NCBI GenBank assembly: GCA_020746995.1
Contig: JAGPXD010000003.1
Location: 5,704,001-5,768,000, forward strand
Direction of reading: 5' to 3'
Source: Plectosphaerella cucumerina
Lineage: Eukaryota > Ascomycota > Sordariomycetes > Glomerellales > Plectosphaerellaceae
DNA length: 64,000 nt
Shown piece by piece: positions 20,222 through 32,198 of this stretch (position 1 is the stretch's first letter; each line of letters begins with the position of its first letter). The notes under the pieces are model-generated. The model made no database searches. It was given only the letters and a program-made list of their open reading frames with translations, and was not told the DNA's origin. Made by a program: the position numbers and the translations under genes.

Positions 20222-21800
20222 TGTGATGGAGGGAATGTGGATTGGAGGGGAGGGCGGAAGTGACGGTGGTTGAGTTTGATGAGGTCGGAAGCGCTGAGAC
20301 TTGTCGAGGGACGAGAATGGGGTATCAAGAAAGGACAGATGCTCTGGGAATGGTGCTTGTTGTTGGTGTTGAAGAGGGATGATGTTGACGGGGAGCGAGG
20401 TCTCAAGGTTTATATAGCGGAGGATTGGGATCTGAACGGCAGGCTCGAGGAAAACCTCTTCGACTCGGGAAGATCAATTCACATGCTCCGCTCGTACTGA
20501 ATCGACAATGACCAGCACGACAGGTCGTTGTGGGCGGGTACAATACACAAATCGTACCTCAGGAAGTGAATGTAGTAAGGGGGGAGCTGCCCTCGAGATG
20601 CTGGGACCGACATGTTCCTGCTCCTGGCTTTGTGGTCGCTGCCTGACACGTTAGCAAGGTTCATCCGATCAATGTCTCGGTTCCACGAAATTGCATACCA
20701 ATGATACCCGCTGGCAAAGTTTCGACCTAACCGACGCCATCCCCGGGCCGGTGAGCCTCGAGAATGCCGAGGAGGTGCGAAGCCTGCTATCGCGCGGGTC
20801 CCTGCGCCGAGCACGGCACCGACTCCGTCTGGCAGGCGCCGTTGCGGGCCTCGGCGGAGCCAGCGGAGAGTGCCCAAGGCGGCCGCGGGCGACTCAGGGC
20901 ACGACGGCCGTAACGTGTCGCGATATCTGGAGACGTGTGGGCTCGCGGTGGATGCGATTCGGTGCGGGCGTCTGCGGCATTTTATCGGGGTCCCCAGTGT
21001 TCATTATCGCGGCTCCAGCGAGCAGAAACACCGAGGCTTGGCTGGCTGCACCGTGGGCGTGATGACGGAGGAGGGAGCCTGGAGGTGGAGGTGGAGGATG
21101 CAGTGCAGAGTGTTGTGGTTGAAGGGCCGACATGGAGTGTCGTGTCGGTGTTGTCGCGATGTTGTCCATGTTGCCCATCTCTCAGCCGGTGATTCGCAGG
21201 CACGAACGAGCTGAATTCTCCGTCGAACCCTTCCGACTGCTAGGCGTTCTCGCAGTGACAATCTCCCGTTTTTCCCTGCCGCATCCTGCCGGCAGTTTCG
21301 TGCCATCAGGGCCAATCCAAGCTCAGTCAAGCCAGTGTCGGCCCGCCCGTAGTCAAAGATCGACAGTGACATCATGGCCCCTGAGAAAGAACCGGGGCCC
21401 TTCAGACTTTTCGACGGCCCTTTCGCCCTCTGCCCGCCAGTGCCAGTGGGGATCGACGTCAGCGTGGAGCGCGCCTTCTTCCCACCGACGAGGCTGCACT
21501 TCTGTGGCACTCTCAGACAATGGTTTGGCCGTCAGCCGTCCAAAACACCACGCTCAGTCGTCGAGAGGGGGGCGGGAAAACTGGAGATGGAACGCGCAAG
21601 TGGGGGGACGGCCTTCTTGGGTTTCACCGCTCGCCGACGCACGCCGCACGCCATGGCATGTCGCTCGAGTCAATCAGGCGACGGACCTTGCTTCCTTGTC
21701 GCTTGCTTCCCTGGTCGTATCTGCCCGTCTCCGATGACGAAAAAGAACAGGGACGGGATGCGGACACGGCGAAATGTGACGAGCGGTGGTTGTTGCAGAT
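20222..21800. other. Intergenic, no gene seen
   Basis: Contains the aldo-keto reductase promoter. The short frames present carry no domain. Confidence 0.5.
20409..20416 (-). promoter_or_regulatory. TATA element of the aldo-keto reductase gene
   Basis: TATATAAA on the minus strand, about 190 bp upstream of the start codon. Confidence 0.5.
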
Positions 21801-21959
21801 CTAGTTGTCAATCTCTTCATGCATGGGGGACGACTCGGCAGGCTGCTTGGGATTGATCTGTCCAAGGTGCGCCATGATGGCAGAGACTCTGGAGCTGGAG
21901 TCTGTCTCCTGCCACGAAGTCGCCGGCACACAGGCTCCACGACATTGTATCCTGGTCAT
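21801..21959 (-). CDS. Possible 52-aa small protein
   Basis: A short minus-strand frame lies about 120 bp downstream of a TATAAAG element (22080-22086). Its C-terminal half, from the internal methionine MAHLGQINPKQ to MHEEIDN, is hydrophilic and looks protein-like, in contrast to the surrounding low-complexity frames. There is no known domain. It could be a real small gene or chance; comparative data would be needed. Confidence 0.25.
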   Translation of the reverse strand: MTRIQCRGACVPATSWQETDSSSRVSAIMAHLGQINPKQPAESSPMHEEIDN

Positions 21960-23176
21960 CGTGCCGACTCGAATATGTCGTCACGGTCGGTCGCTGCGGT
22001 CGATTGGGAGTGGTGTCGGGCGATGCAAGCCCTTGAACAGCGACCTCTGACGGCACGAGAACCCCGCGCGGCCTCTTCACTTTATAGCATGTCGTTCCTC
22101 GACGGACGTCGGATAGCCAGATGCGGAAAGTCCATGTACAATGGGTCGTGAAGGTCTCGTGGACAAACAGCTCCGGGACGTGACGTCAGCCGCGTGGGCT
22201 GTCGTGGACCAGTGCCACGGGGAATGATGCGATCGTGAGAGGAAAACTTCGGAGGAGAGGTGGCGGTCGGAGCGCGCGCCCGACGAGTACACGTAGGGGG
22301 ATGCAAGCAATCCTGACAAAGAGAAGCACGTTTCCGCGGCGATTAGGGCACAGTCAAATGGTTGTATATTCCGCCCGGCATGGACGTACAGAGCAAGTGC
22401 TGAGGGTGCATTTGGGAGGGCCGCGACTAGGACCCAGCAATGGTGTGTCTTGGAGTAGGTTTGGAATTGAAATGAAAATTTGGTGGTGAGCAAGGAAGAG
22501 TGGGGTACTGGTCATGTACGGCCGATGAGGCAGACAAACACTGGAAGCGTGAGGCAGCTGCTGAAGCCCAGCGCTGTTCCAGGACATTCCATCACTATCA
22601 CAGCCTGTGACCCCGCCCCGACCGTGGTGGTGGTTTGTTGCGCTTCAATTGAAGTCAGCGTTAATTGACCATGTCGCCCCGCGACGCACGATGCATCGCA
22701 ATGTCACACATCACTTTCTCGCAGCCAGAAACATGCACGTACAAACCTTCGCTCCCAGTCAGCATCCCCCGCGACAAAGCCTGGCAGGACGGTTCGATCA
22801 ACCGCCAACGCCAACGCCAACGAGGACCCCTCCGTGTCGCGCGCACCGCACGGTTCAGCCAGGCAGCCGCAGGGAAGAACACCTCCGTCGCCCAACTCAC
22901 CTGGGATTGCCGCTGCTTCCCCAACCCAGCCCGTGAGACAAGACATCAAAAGATGCGGTTCGAAGGACGCCGATGTGCCATGTGATGAAAAACTGTGTTG
23001 AGCTGAGTATCCTGAAGATCTGCAAAAGAAACATGGCAAGAATCGGGAGATGACTTGCCTTCCAAATCGTGCCTTTGGGCGCCGCCCGGACACTGTCCCG
23101 TGCTTCCATCGCTCGTTCCGACCCAGACCAAGAGCGCCGCTGCGGGTTGCGAGGTCGATAAGTAGACGCCATTCCT
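21960..23176. other. Intergenic, no gene seen
   Basis: Only short frames without domains occur. The one structured signal is the TATAAAG at 22080-22086 on the minus strand. Confidence 0.5.
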
Positions 23177-24740
23177 TCACTGGTCGTCTATGACCCTGTC
23201 TGCCACCCGAAGTTCTTCTTGCTCACGCTCAATCTCCCTCTGAGTCATGGGCGGGCATGGGCTCCCTAAAATGACTTCGTAGTGCAGTGTTCGGAAGTCG
23301 GGCAGCGGCGGTACCGTGTCGAAGCGCCGCGGCTCTCTGAAGTTGTGAGCCTTCTTGAACTCGAGCCGAGTGCTCCCCCTGTGCTCGTCGAAAATCGGCC
23401 GAAAGTCCACAGGCCAGCCGGGATCAAAGTTGCACCGGATATTGGATTTGCCAAGCGCAATGTCTCGCATGATCTCAGGAAGGTCGTCGAAGCTCATGTT
23501 CCATTCGATCGGCAATGCCTGCGGCTTCAGCTTCTGCCAGGCGGCGATCACCAGTTGCCAGGCAACATCGCGGTGAAGGACGGTCTGGAAGAGGTGAGTG
23601 GAGTGCTCGGGAATGGGATCACCATCGAGCAGCAGCGAGAATGATCCGGCAGGCATGCCCAACGCCGCGAGATCGTGCGCTTCCACGATCCACAAAGCAA
23701 CCACTCTGCCAAATATGTGTGAAGGGGGGTTGGAAGTATAGACAGAGCCATTCACCACGACGTTCCAGATGGACACCCGCCGCTCAACCCGCAGTCGCGG
23801 ATTCTCCTTACAATAGGGAATCAGGCCTTGAGCATGGCACTCCGGGTGCAGTCCTCTCAAGGAAGGCAAATCCTCGTTAAGCACGATGCGCCGCATCTGG
23901 AACGTGTCGCGGCCGGTGTCTGGGCCAAAAAGTGAGCGCAAATAGCGGCTGCGGACAGGCGGACAGTATTCTTCTTGTAGTTGCGAAGACGAATCCTCTG
24001 CCCAAACGGGTGCCTCCGATTCAGGTCGGCAAGAAGCTCTTCGGTCGGAAGGATCCAAGGCTTGAGATAACCCAGTTTGACGACTGCGAGGGGCGAGGAA
24101 AAGTTCTGATCCCAAAACACCTTTCTGTCAATATCAATCAGTTCGCTGATCTCGTCGACAAACTGTTGCCCTGCTGCCGATGCCAGTTCCAAGGCGCGAG
24201 CGGTGGCTTGGTGTTGCAGGGAGGGTGCATGGCCCGTCGTTCCACCGTAGAAGAAGCTGGCTTGGAGGTTGCGACGGCCGAGTGCCTGGCGGCCTGGGTC
24301 CACGCTGCGTATGGCGGCATCAATGAGAGGGGGAAACCACGGGAACTCCTGCGCCATTTGTTCTCGTGTGTTCGTCGCCACCATCGAACCGAGCGCGGCA
24401 CCCACGCAGATCCCCTGATATCTGCTGGTATGCATGCACATGAGGTCGTAGACCCTGACTCGGGCTGCCCACTCCTCTGTCTCGTGGGTGGAAACCGTGA
24501 TGGTGTTTCGGCCGAGGGCGAGCCCTCGCATCTCGGCGGCGACGGATCGGCAGGTGTACATCAGCGACAGGTTGATCGGCCGCCCGTCGCTGTTTCGGAG
24601 CTTGCCGCTTTCGAAATCGTAAACGTATCCATCCTCGGTGGCGACGTAGAAGTTGTAGATGAGGTCGCGTATCTCGCGGGGGGCCTCGAGGAAGCGGGAT
24701 CCGGCGGGCGTCGTGGTGGGATAGAGGAAGTTGGTGTTGA
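23177..24740 (-). pseudogene. Conserved fungal protein of unknown function, frame-disrupted
   Basis: The N-terminal part (24740-23857 frame) has the FLEAPREIRDLIYNFYV start seen in many fungal F-box-like/2EXR-type hypothetical proteins, then MYTCRSVAAEMRGLALG. The C-terminal part (23177 frame) continues with MRRIVLNED, HAQGLIPYCKENPRLRVERRV and an acidic tail. The two parts lie in different frames, joining near 23885-23900 where the coding sense runs directly from AATR into QMRRIVL. The simplest reading is a one-base deletion. A weak intron with a GTCCGC donor and TTCCAG acceptor would also restore frame but would remove a conserved-looking block. The N-terminus also lacks an in-frame ATG: a TAA at 24741-24743 precedes the conserved start, and an ATG in another frame (24773) is offset by one base. 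Either a young pseudogene or sequence errors. Confidence 0.6.
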
Positions 24741-25393
24741 CTTAGGGTGCGCTGGACTTGAATAGGTGGGCATGCAAGAGATTGGCGAGGAGAATCCTGG
24801 CTGGGGATTTGGAGGGCTGGACCGTGACCTTCATGACCGATGCAGCGGATGAGGCCGCCCGTGGAATTTGCCCCGCCGAGCTGAGTCACTACCTGTACCT
24901 GTGCCCAGCCAGTGTCATAGAGGGCTTTTGGGACTATCATCGCATGGCGTCCCGCGACATAGCAGGGTCAGACAACACAGCTGTCATGTGAAACTCGCAA
25001 AGCGTCATGCGATTTTCTCAAAAGTCCGCCCAGGAACAGCCACCGACAAGGCATCCATCAATGTCAGACGCCACTTTATCCAATCACCACCACCTCAGGG
25101 CCAGCCTCACTGTCGGATGCCGACAAGTATCACATGCCTTGTTGCAAGCATCACTGCATCGGGAACATATGGTGGGGCGACTTTTATGGTGGTCGCCAAC
25201 ACCAGCGTATATTATGGATGAGTTTCCCGATCATGGTTTTTTTGGAGACGGATCTCCAGGCAGGCTGCGCCATCACAAGCTATCGTTGTCATGAACCGAA
25301 CTCTGAATGGAGGCGTCACTGCCGGGCTAGATGAGAAGACTTTGTTAGCCAAAAACCATCAGCGTAGAAGAGGATCGGGGGAAACAAACCTAC
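24741..25393. other. Intergenic, no gene seen
   Basis: Upstream flank of the disrupted gene and of the small gene at 25482. No domain was found. Confidence 0.5.
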
Positions 25394-25401
25394 TATTTAA
25401 A
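25394..25401 (+). promoter_or_regulatory. TATA-like element
   Basis: TATTTAAA, 81 bp upstream of the ATG at 25482. Confidence 0.4.
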
Positions 25402-25481
25402 AGGCCTTCCTCGCCCACGGCCTTCCCTCGCCAAGACTCTCTCACAGCACCCAAGAGTCTCGCCTTCACCACCTCGCAAAC

Positions 25482-26025
25482 ATGAACCGCGAATTCACTG
25501 TGGCAGGTATTAGTAAAGCCTTCAAGGCTGATAGGGCGTGAAGAATACTAACCCTACACTTCACCCATGGTGACCGGCCATACACCCGGAGAGGGGGCCG
25601 CCTTCACCTTCACCCTCAAGGCCGAGCCCACTCAACGCGAGGGTATCGAAGTCCCACCCGAGGAAGTACTCAAGTCCATCCGAAGCAATCGAAGATACAT
25701 CAGCGAGCAGATGAGTGCCAAAATAGTACTGCCTAGAGAGAGGTGTCAGCAGAAGGTAGCAACAGAGCGTAATAGTGGACTTACATCTCCTGCTTTTCGG
25801 CTGGCGATACGTTCTCGCCGATCCTTACGTCGACGTGGACCCCGATTCCGTCCATCTGGAGATGGCCTGCCTGCAGGCTCTGCTCGAGGGCGAGAGCACC
25901 ACCAAGCGGACTTTTCTCGAGACGTGTCGCCTACAGAAAATCAGTCAGGAACGGCATACTCGAGGGAGAGGGTGCGTACAAAGGCGTCTTCTGGCTGTGG
26001 ATTCAGGCGCTGGCTTTTGCTGTGA
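25482..26025 (+). CDS. Possible small spliced gene, 3' structure unresolved
   Basis: A TATA-like element and CT-rich leader precede ATG 25482. Exon 1 (25482-25506, MNREFTVA) ends at a GTATTA donor. A candidate acceptor at 25591, after an ATACTAACC branch, joins it in frame to a hydrophilic segment (FTFTLKAEPTQREGIEV, then VLKSIRSNRRYISEQM). After about 25720 the frame turns unconvincing. Another frame from 25775 encodes a plausible segment (LLFGWRYVLADPYVDVDPD), suggesting a second intron around 25720-25774 that I could not place. No domain recognised. The outer coordinate is only the end of the open frame. Real small gene or decayed remnant. Confidence 0.35.
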
Positions 26026-26257
26026 CGAGTGGCGGCGAGATTGGCGACGAGGAGTAAAATGTGGCGGTTTGGTGGCGGCGCTTGAAGTTCCTGGTTAGCT
26101 GATGCTGTCGCTCAGGAAGCAAGACGGGGAACTCTTACCGGTGAAGTGGGAGAATTGCGAGAGAGGCGAAACGGTGGCGGAGTAATTGAAACAGAGGCGG
26201 TGGTTAGTGGCTGTTCATGTCAGTAGTGACCCCCCAATCAAAAGCTTGAGACTCCCC

Positions 26258-26265
26258 GATCAATT
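26258..26265. repeat. Candidate target-site duplication, 3' side of the LINE
   Basis: GATCAATT directly abuts the A-rich end of the element and is repeated at 32191-32198. Confidence 0.5.
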
Positions 26266-29200
26266 GTTGTGTTGTGTGTTTTCCGAGTGTTTTTGTGCTT
26301 TTTGGTTTTGTTCCGAATGTTTTTGTGTGTTTGTGGTCTGTGGACCCAGCTTGGAACACGGAACACTCGTCCATGCCAGCTTGGGGCGTGTGTCTTTGAC
26401 CTGATGGGGCACGGAGAAGCAGCACGGCTTGCTCGGTGATGGTCCTGGGAACGATGTCTCGTACCGGGAGGCCAACTTGTAACCAGGCAGACGGTTGATC
26501 AAGGTGCCAGAAGAGTGGTGCGCTCAGGCCACTCAGGTCTCATGGCAGCGGATCAACGGGGGAGGCCATGGGCGAGAACAAGTCGCGAGACAAGTCGCCG
26601 ATGGCCTCTCGGCTCAGCAGCGGAGCGGTGGTGTCCCTGGATGGCGGCCAACAGACAAAAATCCCAATTGGGTGTGTGGCTCGCGGTCCCAGGGACGGTG
26701 TTGATTTGATCTTTGCGGTTGACAGCATCAACGAGGCGCAGAATCAACGGGGAGTACGCGACGGCTCCCGAGATGAGAGCCGTCAATGGTACTTGAGACC
26801 AGTGCGGTTCGAAAAAGGCGACAGCCACAACAAAGAGTCCCCGGAGGGGCGTGTGGCTCGCGTGGCGAACGACGGCGGGTAGCCGTGTCAGGCCAGATTC
26901 GAGGATAGTCCAAGGCCAGTCGACCTGCGTCGCTCAGTCAGGGCTGTAAGCCGCCGAGGAGAGCGTCGCGGGAGGGGCACTGGAGGGTACTCCAGTGGCC
27001 AAGGGCAAATGTCGGGTCGGGGCTGCAATCCATGCATGCTGCGCTCGACAACAGCAAGGGATCTAGGCCGTGGCGACGGATGGGCGTGCATTATGCCGCC
27101 AGTGCGCGCTGGATGTGGGCGCCGAGGCTGACATAGCCATCGGGCCGTGGTGGCTGCTGATCGTGGACGCCAGAAGGGGCTTCGGTGTCGCGCAGGGCGA
27201 CGAGGTTGCCACCAACGTTGGCAGAATGGGTTGGAAAGGCAGGGTGGAGTGTTCTTTGTGGTGCCAGAACAAGCGCCGGGTCGCGAGGGAAGACAAGGCG
27301 TGGGCGCCGAGGTCAAAAAGATATGATGTGTGGAGAATGAACGGAGGTCGGCCGGAGTTGATGGGTCGGCGGTGACGCCCGAAGCTCTTGGTTGGCGACG
27401 ATGTGATCAACCATAGTGCCGTGGCAGGATATGAAACCTTGAAGGCGGAGGCGGAGGCGGAGGCGGAGGAGGAGGAGCCGTGAGTGGTGAGGCCGCACTG
27501 CGTGTGGACGATGAAGTCGTGGTGAGCCACGCCAATGTGGCAGGTGACAAGGTGACCGCGGAAGACGGGGCAATGGAGGACGTTTTGACGGTTGGGTCCG
27601 ACGACAGCGACACGTCAGGAGCCGGTGTGGATGATGGCGAAGCGATGAAGGGCAAGCTGAAGGACGGCGGAGGCGAGGCCGGCGGGACCACCATGGATGG
27701 AAAGGCCGGGACAGACGAGAAGACTGGGAAGTTCGCAACGGACGGCAGTGTCAAGGCGGACGGGGATGTGAGAGGCGTAGAAATGGTCGTGCATGAGGAC
27801 TGCAAGTTGAATGAAAATGGGGCCGAGACGGACTGAAGAGCCACCGGGGGCGGAAACGGCGGGATAGATGCGAATAAGGGGAAGGATGACACGGATGGAA
27901 CGGGAGGCGAGGCCGCCATGGGCTGTGGAGACAGTGATGGCACGAGGGACGGTGGCAGAGCAATGGCTGCTTCAGGTGATGCCTGGTCCTGATCTGTGAT
28001 GGTCGCGACAGTGGTCGGAGGCGCTGCAGGCACGGTCTTGATAGCGGCGGGGGGCTCTGAGGCGGGAAGGTCAGCGGTGGTGAGAGTGGCAGCAGATGTG
28101 GTGGCACGCTTGGCCTTGTTGGTACGCCTGACACGCTTGACTTTGTCGGCGGGCGTCGGCTTCGGCGGCGGAGGGTAGGCCGGCACGATCTTGGACGGCA
28201 CGTCGAACTGGGGGATGGCGAAGTGGCGGATCGCCCACTTGGTGGCGAAGACGGCGTGTCTGGTCATAAGATCGACGAAGTACAGCTTTCCCAGCATCTT
28301 CTGGAGCTCATTGCGTGGCTCGTCAAGGCTGGGGCAGAACTTGAAGAGGTGCTTTGTGGTGTGCTGGTGCGCTCCGCAGGGGCACTCGGCTGAGGGCTTG
28401 AGATTCCACCGATGCAGCAACTTGTTCAACCCAATGGTACCAGTGCGCAGCTGGATGAGCATCGAGCATTCGGCGCGCGAGAGCCCCTTGTATCTGAGCA
28501 GGTTGACCTCGCCCCAATCACTCCTGAAAGCAGGTGGCTGTTCGCGGTTCGGGTCGGCAGCGACGGAGTTGCGGAAGCAGTACCAGGCCCATTCCATGAC
28601 TGGGGTGGTGAACGAGAGGACGTATTCCCTGATCTCGATGCCTCTTCGCTTCGGGTCCCTCCATTCGTCGTCGTCGTCCACCTTCTTCCCCCTGTACCTG
28701 GTGGACCTCTGCTCCGGGGGCTTCAACCAGGGCTTCTTGTTAAGCACCTCGGTTGCCAAACACATCGCCGCCACGTTTGCCTGAAGAAAATGGTTCTTGG
28801 GCTGAAGCCTGGCGGTGTGACTCATCTTGGCAAAGGCGATGCGCTGGCTGGCCGGGTCGTCGATAGCGCACATCTTTGCGCGCTGGGTGATGGTGTGTCG
28901 CTGCAAGCAGGCCAGGATGTGGTCAAGGTGCATCTCGTGGAGCATGTACATGAGCCTCGTGCCGCGCATGGCTCCAGAGACCTTGCGGAGACACTCGGCC
29001 TCAAGGCTTCCCAACATTGACAGCCCCTTCTTGGTCATGTCCTGAGGTAGGAACCATGCCGACGCAGCGTAACTGATCATGGGCTCAACCTTGAGCAGAT
29101 AGAGCTTGCGCATCGCCTCCATGCCAACACCCCACGTGGGTGCGGTGATGCGGAGCCAACTCGTGGTGTACTCCAGGACCTTCTGCTTCATCGCCGCAAT

Positions 29201-32190
29201 GTGCGCCTCCCAGTTGAGATGATCATCGACAATGACGCCGAGGATTCTGAACTCCGTCTTGAGGTATTTCGCCATGTTCTCATTGACGCCCTCAATGATA
29301 GGAATCGATTCCCAATTCGGCGCTGGCTGTATGGGCGACTTGAAGTGCATGACGTTGTACTTCCCCGGCGAGAAGGAGACCCGGTTCCTGTACGCCTAGC
29401 CCATGAGTTTGTGGTGAAGACGCTCCAGCGTCCGATTGTTCGTCTCGAGCTCCTTGGACAGGACCATGAAGTAATGTCGTCGGCAAAGGCGAAGACGACA
29501 ACCTCGGCACCCTGGCAAATCTTCTTGTTCTCGTCGGCGAAGAGGTCCAGTATAGGCGCCGCGAAGATGAGGAACATAATGGGGGAGAGGGGGCTGCCCT
29601 GAGGGATGCCGATGTTGTTCTTCCAGTTGTCCGACTTGTAGCTGCCGCCGGGGAGCGTGTAGGTGCTTCGGCGATGCGACAAGAATGACTGAACAAAGAC
29701 AATGGCCCACGAGGGGATGTGCCGTTTAGCCATGGTCTTGAGAAGCGATTGCCGGTCGACACGGTCGAAGGCCCCGGTGATGTCAAGGCTCAGAAGAGAG
29801 ACGAACCTGCGACTGGCGGCGGACTTGGCACGCTCAGCGTACACACGGGAGAGCATGGCCCGGATAGCCCTGGGGCAGTCTGATCCGAAGGCGTACTGCT
29901 GCTTGGGGATGATGCCGTTGGCTCGGCAAAAGGCCGTGAGACGCTGGGCAGCTACCTTTTCCAACACCTTTGCGAGCAAGGAGATGAGCGCGATGGGGCG
30001 ATAGTCGCTGGGTGACTTGTAGCTATCACGCTTGGCCTTCCTGAGAAGTATGGTGTTGACCGACTTGAAGATCTTTGGATGGTAGTTCAGGTTGAGGCAG
30101 GCTTTGACGAAGAAGGAGAGGTACGGGGCGAGGGCGTCAGCGCACATCTTCAGGAGGTCGTTCCTGATACCATCAGGACCCGGAGCTTTCCCACCCTTGA
30201 GGCCTTTGAGAAGCTTCCGCATGTCTTTGTCGCAGGTTTTCGGAGTGTCTCGGGGCTCTGGGTCTGGCGGGCTGGGTGGATGCTCGTCTTCGGGAGATGA
30301 ACTCTGTGAGGCCAGAGCGTCAGCCGTGTCGAAGCCACCATACCGCTTGTAAAAGGAATCAGGAAGGCGAGCCTCTTCGTGATCACGGCCATCCACATGC
30401 GGACTCATGTAGCGGTAGATCTGCTCAGTCTTGGCCTCGGGAGTGGTGTACGTGATGTCGTCGACAACGATGGGAGGGATGCCGGCAGGTTCTCGAGGTT
30501 GATTCAGCCGAACTCCCATTCGACTCGCTTTGAAGTGCCCATGCATTGCCCTCGCCATCTTTTCTATCCCGTCTCGCCAAGACGCAGCTTCGACCTTGCG
30601 ACCGTTCGGAGTGGGCTTCGGCAGGGAATCGCGGTTTGTGAGATCGGAAAAGGATGCATCGACGCTGGTAGACTCGGAGGGTACGCTGGGAGGAGTGGTC
30701 TCGTTGGGTTCTTCGGAGGCGGCATCGCCAGTCTTGGACTTCGACGTCACGGTGGCTTCAACTTTTTGCTGCATGTCCTGAATGACCTTGACCATCTCCT
30801 CCGCAAACCCGTCAACGGCAGCGGGATTGCTGAGGTCGGTCCCATCGAGGTCGCTGGAGATGTCGGCTGGCCCAAACTTTTCACGGAGATGGGCCAGTGC
30901 GATCCGGTGTGCCTCCGAGGGATCATCTCGACCGTAATTGGCTCGTGGCGGCGGAGGAGACGTCCCGACGGTTTCTATGTTGAGATCCATTCGGATTGGC
31001 CGGTGATCTGACGTGAAAATGCCGTGCGTGATGACCTTGAGGCTCGTCACACGGGAGTTGAGTGCGTGAGTCAGAAAGGTCAGATCGATGCTGCTGCTTG
31101 GTGTGTCTTCGTTTGCGCCGCGAGTGTAGGTGTAGGTCTTGCGATCGGTGCGGCAGAAGAGGCCAGAGGCCCTGACGACGAGGGTTTGGGCCTCGGGCCC
31201 GGGGCGCAAATCAAGCCAAAGGCCGTCCCAGGTGCTGTGGTGAAGATTGAAGTCGCCGACGAGGATGTCGCCCTTGCTGTCGGCGAAATAGTCCATGAGA
31301 CGATCCATCTTGAGCGCCGCGTACTGGTTGTAGACGTTGACGAGAACGATGTCCATGGCTGGCGTGCTGAGAGTCAACTTGGCCACGTGTCTTCCCAACT
31401 CCCCGTCGGTCACCTGTGCTGACCAGGAAGTGGGATTGATGGAATTGTGGACGTAAAAGGCACCCAAGCACTGTAGCATGGTCGTCTTGAACTTCTTCCT
31501 TCTTTGGCTTTCGCCTTGACCTCACCCTTGACCCAGGAATTGTCCAAGCGCCTGGGCTGCCGACCTGGCGAGTACCACAGGTTGTGCAAGGGTGTGCTCT
31601 TGAATGCGATGCCGTTGGACGGATCTTGGACGGCAATGATTGCGAGGGGTGACTGTTCCCGTTGGACACGGTTCATGATGTCTCCAAGTCGTTCGTGGGA
31701 AGACTTGAGGTTGATGTGCATGACGCCCATGCAAATGCCGCCATGGGATGTGTCCATGGCTGATGGGGCGTGTTCGATGTTCTGGGACACGAGCGTCGCT
31801 GTCGCCATCGTAGCGTGGCTCGGGGAAGCCGTGGTCGATGACATAGTCTTCGTCGAGTTCTTCGTCGTCTTCGGGGTCACCACGGGACGCGAAGGGCGTG
31901 CTGTCGCCCACAACAAGGTCGGAAGACATGAGGTAGATCGAAAGACGCAAATGGCGTCCTTCTTCGAGGTGGGTAACCCGAAGTGTGACGCTCCGGGCAG
32001 GAGCGGGTGAAGCCCAAGCAGAGGAGATGCTGGACTCCCCCGAGGGAAGTGTCGATTGAGAGGCAAAGGGGGAACACAATGATAGTTGGATGGTTAGATA
32101 TAGCAGATGGCGATGGGTCAAGGTAAACGGCTAGCGATAGTGCAACATGTCCTGAGATCAGTGTGCAAGCAACCGACACTGGGCTTCTTC
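26266..32190 (-). mobile_element. Non-LTR (LINE) retrotransposon, Tad/I-like, apparently 5'-truncated
   Basis: The minus strand carries an endonuclease-reverse transcriptase open frame ending in a zinc knuckle, then an about 1.1 kb 3' part whose last 80 bases (26266-26345) are A-rich on the minus strand, as expected for a LINE 3' end. The 8-mer GATCAATT occurs immediately outside both ends (26258-26265 and 32191-32198), a candidate target-site duplication. No convincing gag-type ORF1 lies 5' of the endonuclease; only about 380 bp remain, including an acidic stretch in another frame. The outer limits rest on the 8-bp match and are provisional. Confidence 0.75.
27407..31808 (-). pseudogene. LINE ORF2: endonuclease-reverse transcriptase, broken
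   Basis: From the likely start (31808) the frame encodes the first part of an APE-like endonuclease. A one-base shift near 31.5 kb moves it into the 31479-29188 frame, which has VGDFNLHHSTWDG and SDHRPI, then reverse-transcriptase motifs A (LDITGAFDRVD), B (GIPQGSPLSP) and C (FAFADDI). Just after FADDI a second one-base shift near 29.47 kb moves coding into the 27407 frame, and a TAG at 29396-29398 interrupts it. The thumb region and a C-terminal zinc knuckle (CPCGAHQHTTKHLFKFC) follow. No RNase H motif is evident. After the knuckle comes an unusual Pro/Ser/Thr-rich tail of over 200 residues ending in polyproline. Not autonomously functional as read. Confidence 0.85.
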
Positions 32191-32198
32191 AGATCAAT
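32191..32198. repeat. Candidate target-site duplication, 5' side of the LINE
   Basis: Second copy of GATCAATT. An 8-bp match is short, so chance is possible. Confidence 0.5.

Noticed and set aside
23932..24765. 277-codon plus-strand frame
   Set aside because: Antisense of the frame-disrupted conserved gene, which shows recognisable motifs on the minus strand.
28412..29020. 202-codon plus-strand frame
   Set aside because: Antisense of the LINE reverse-transcriptase C-terminal region.
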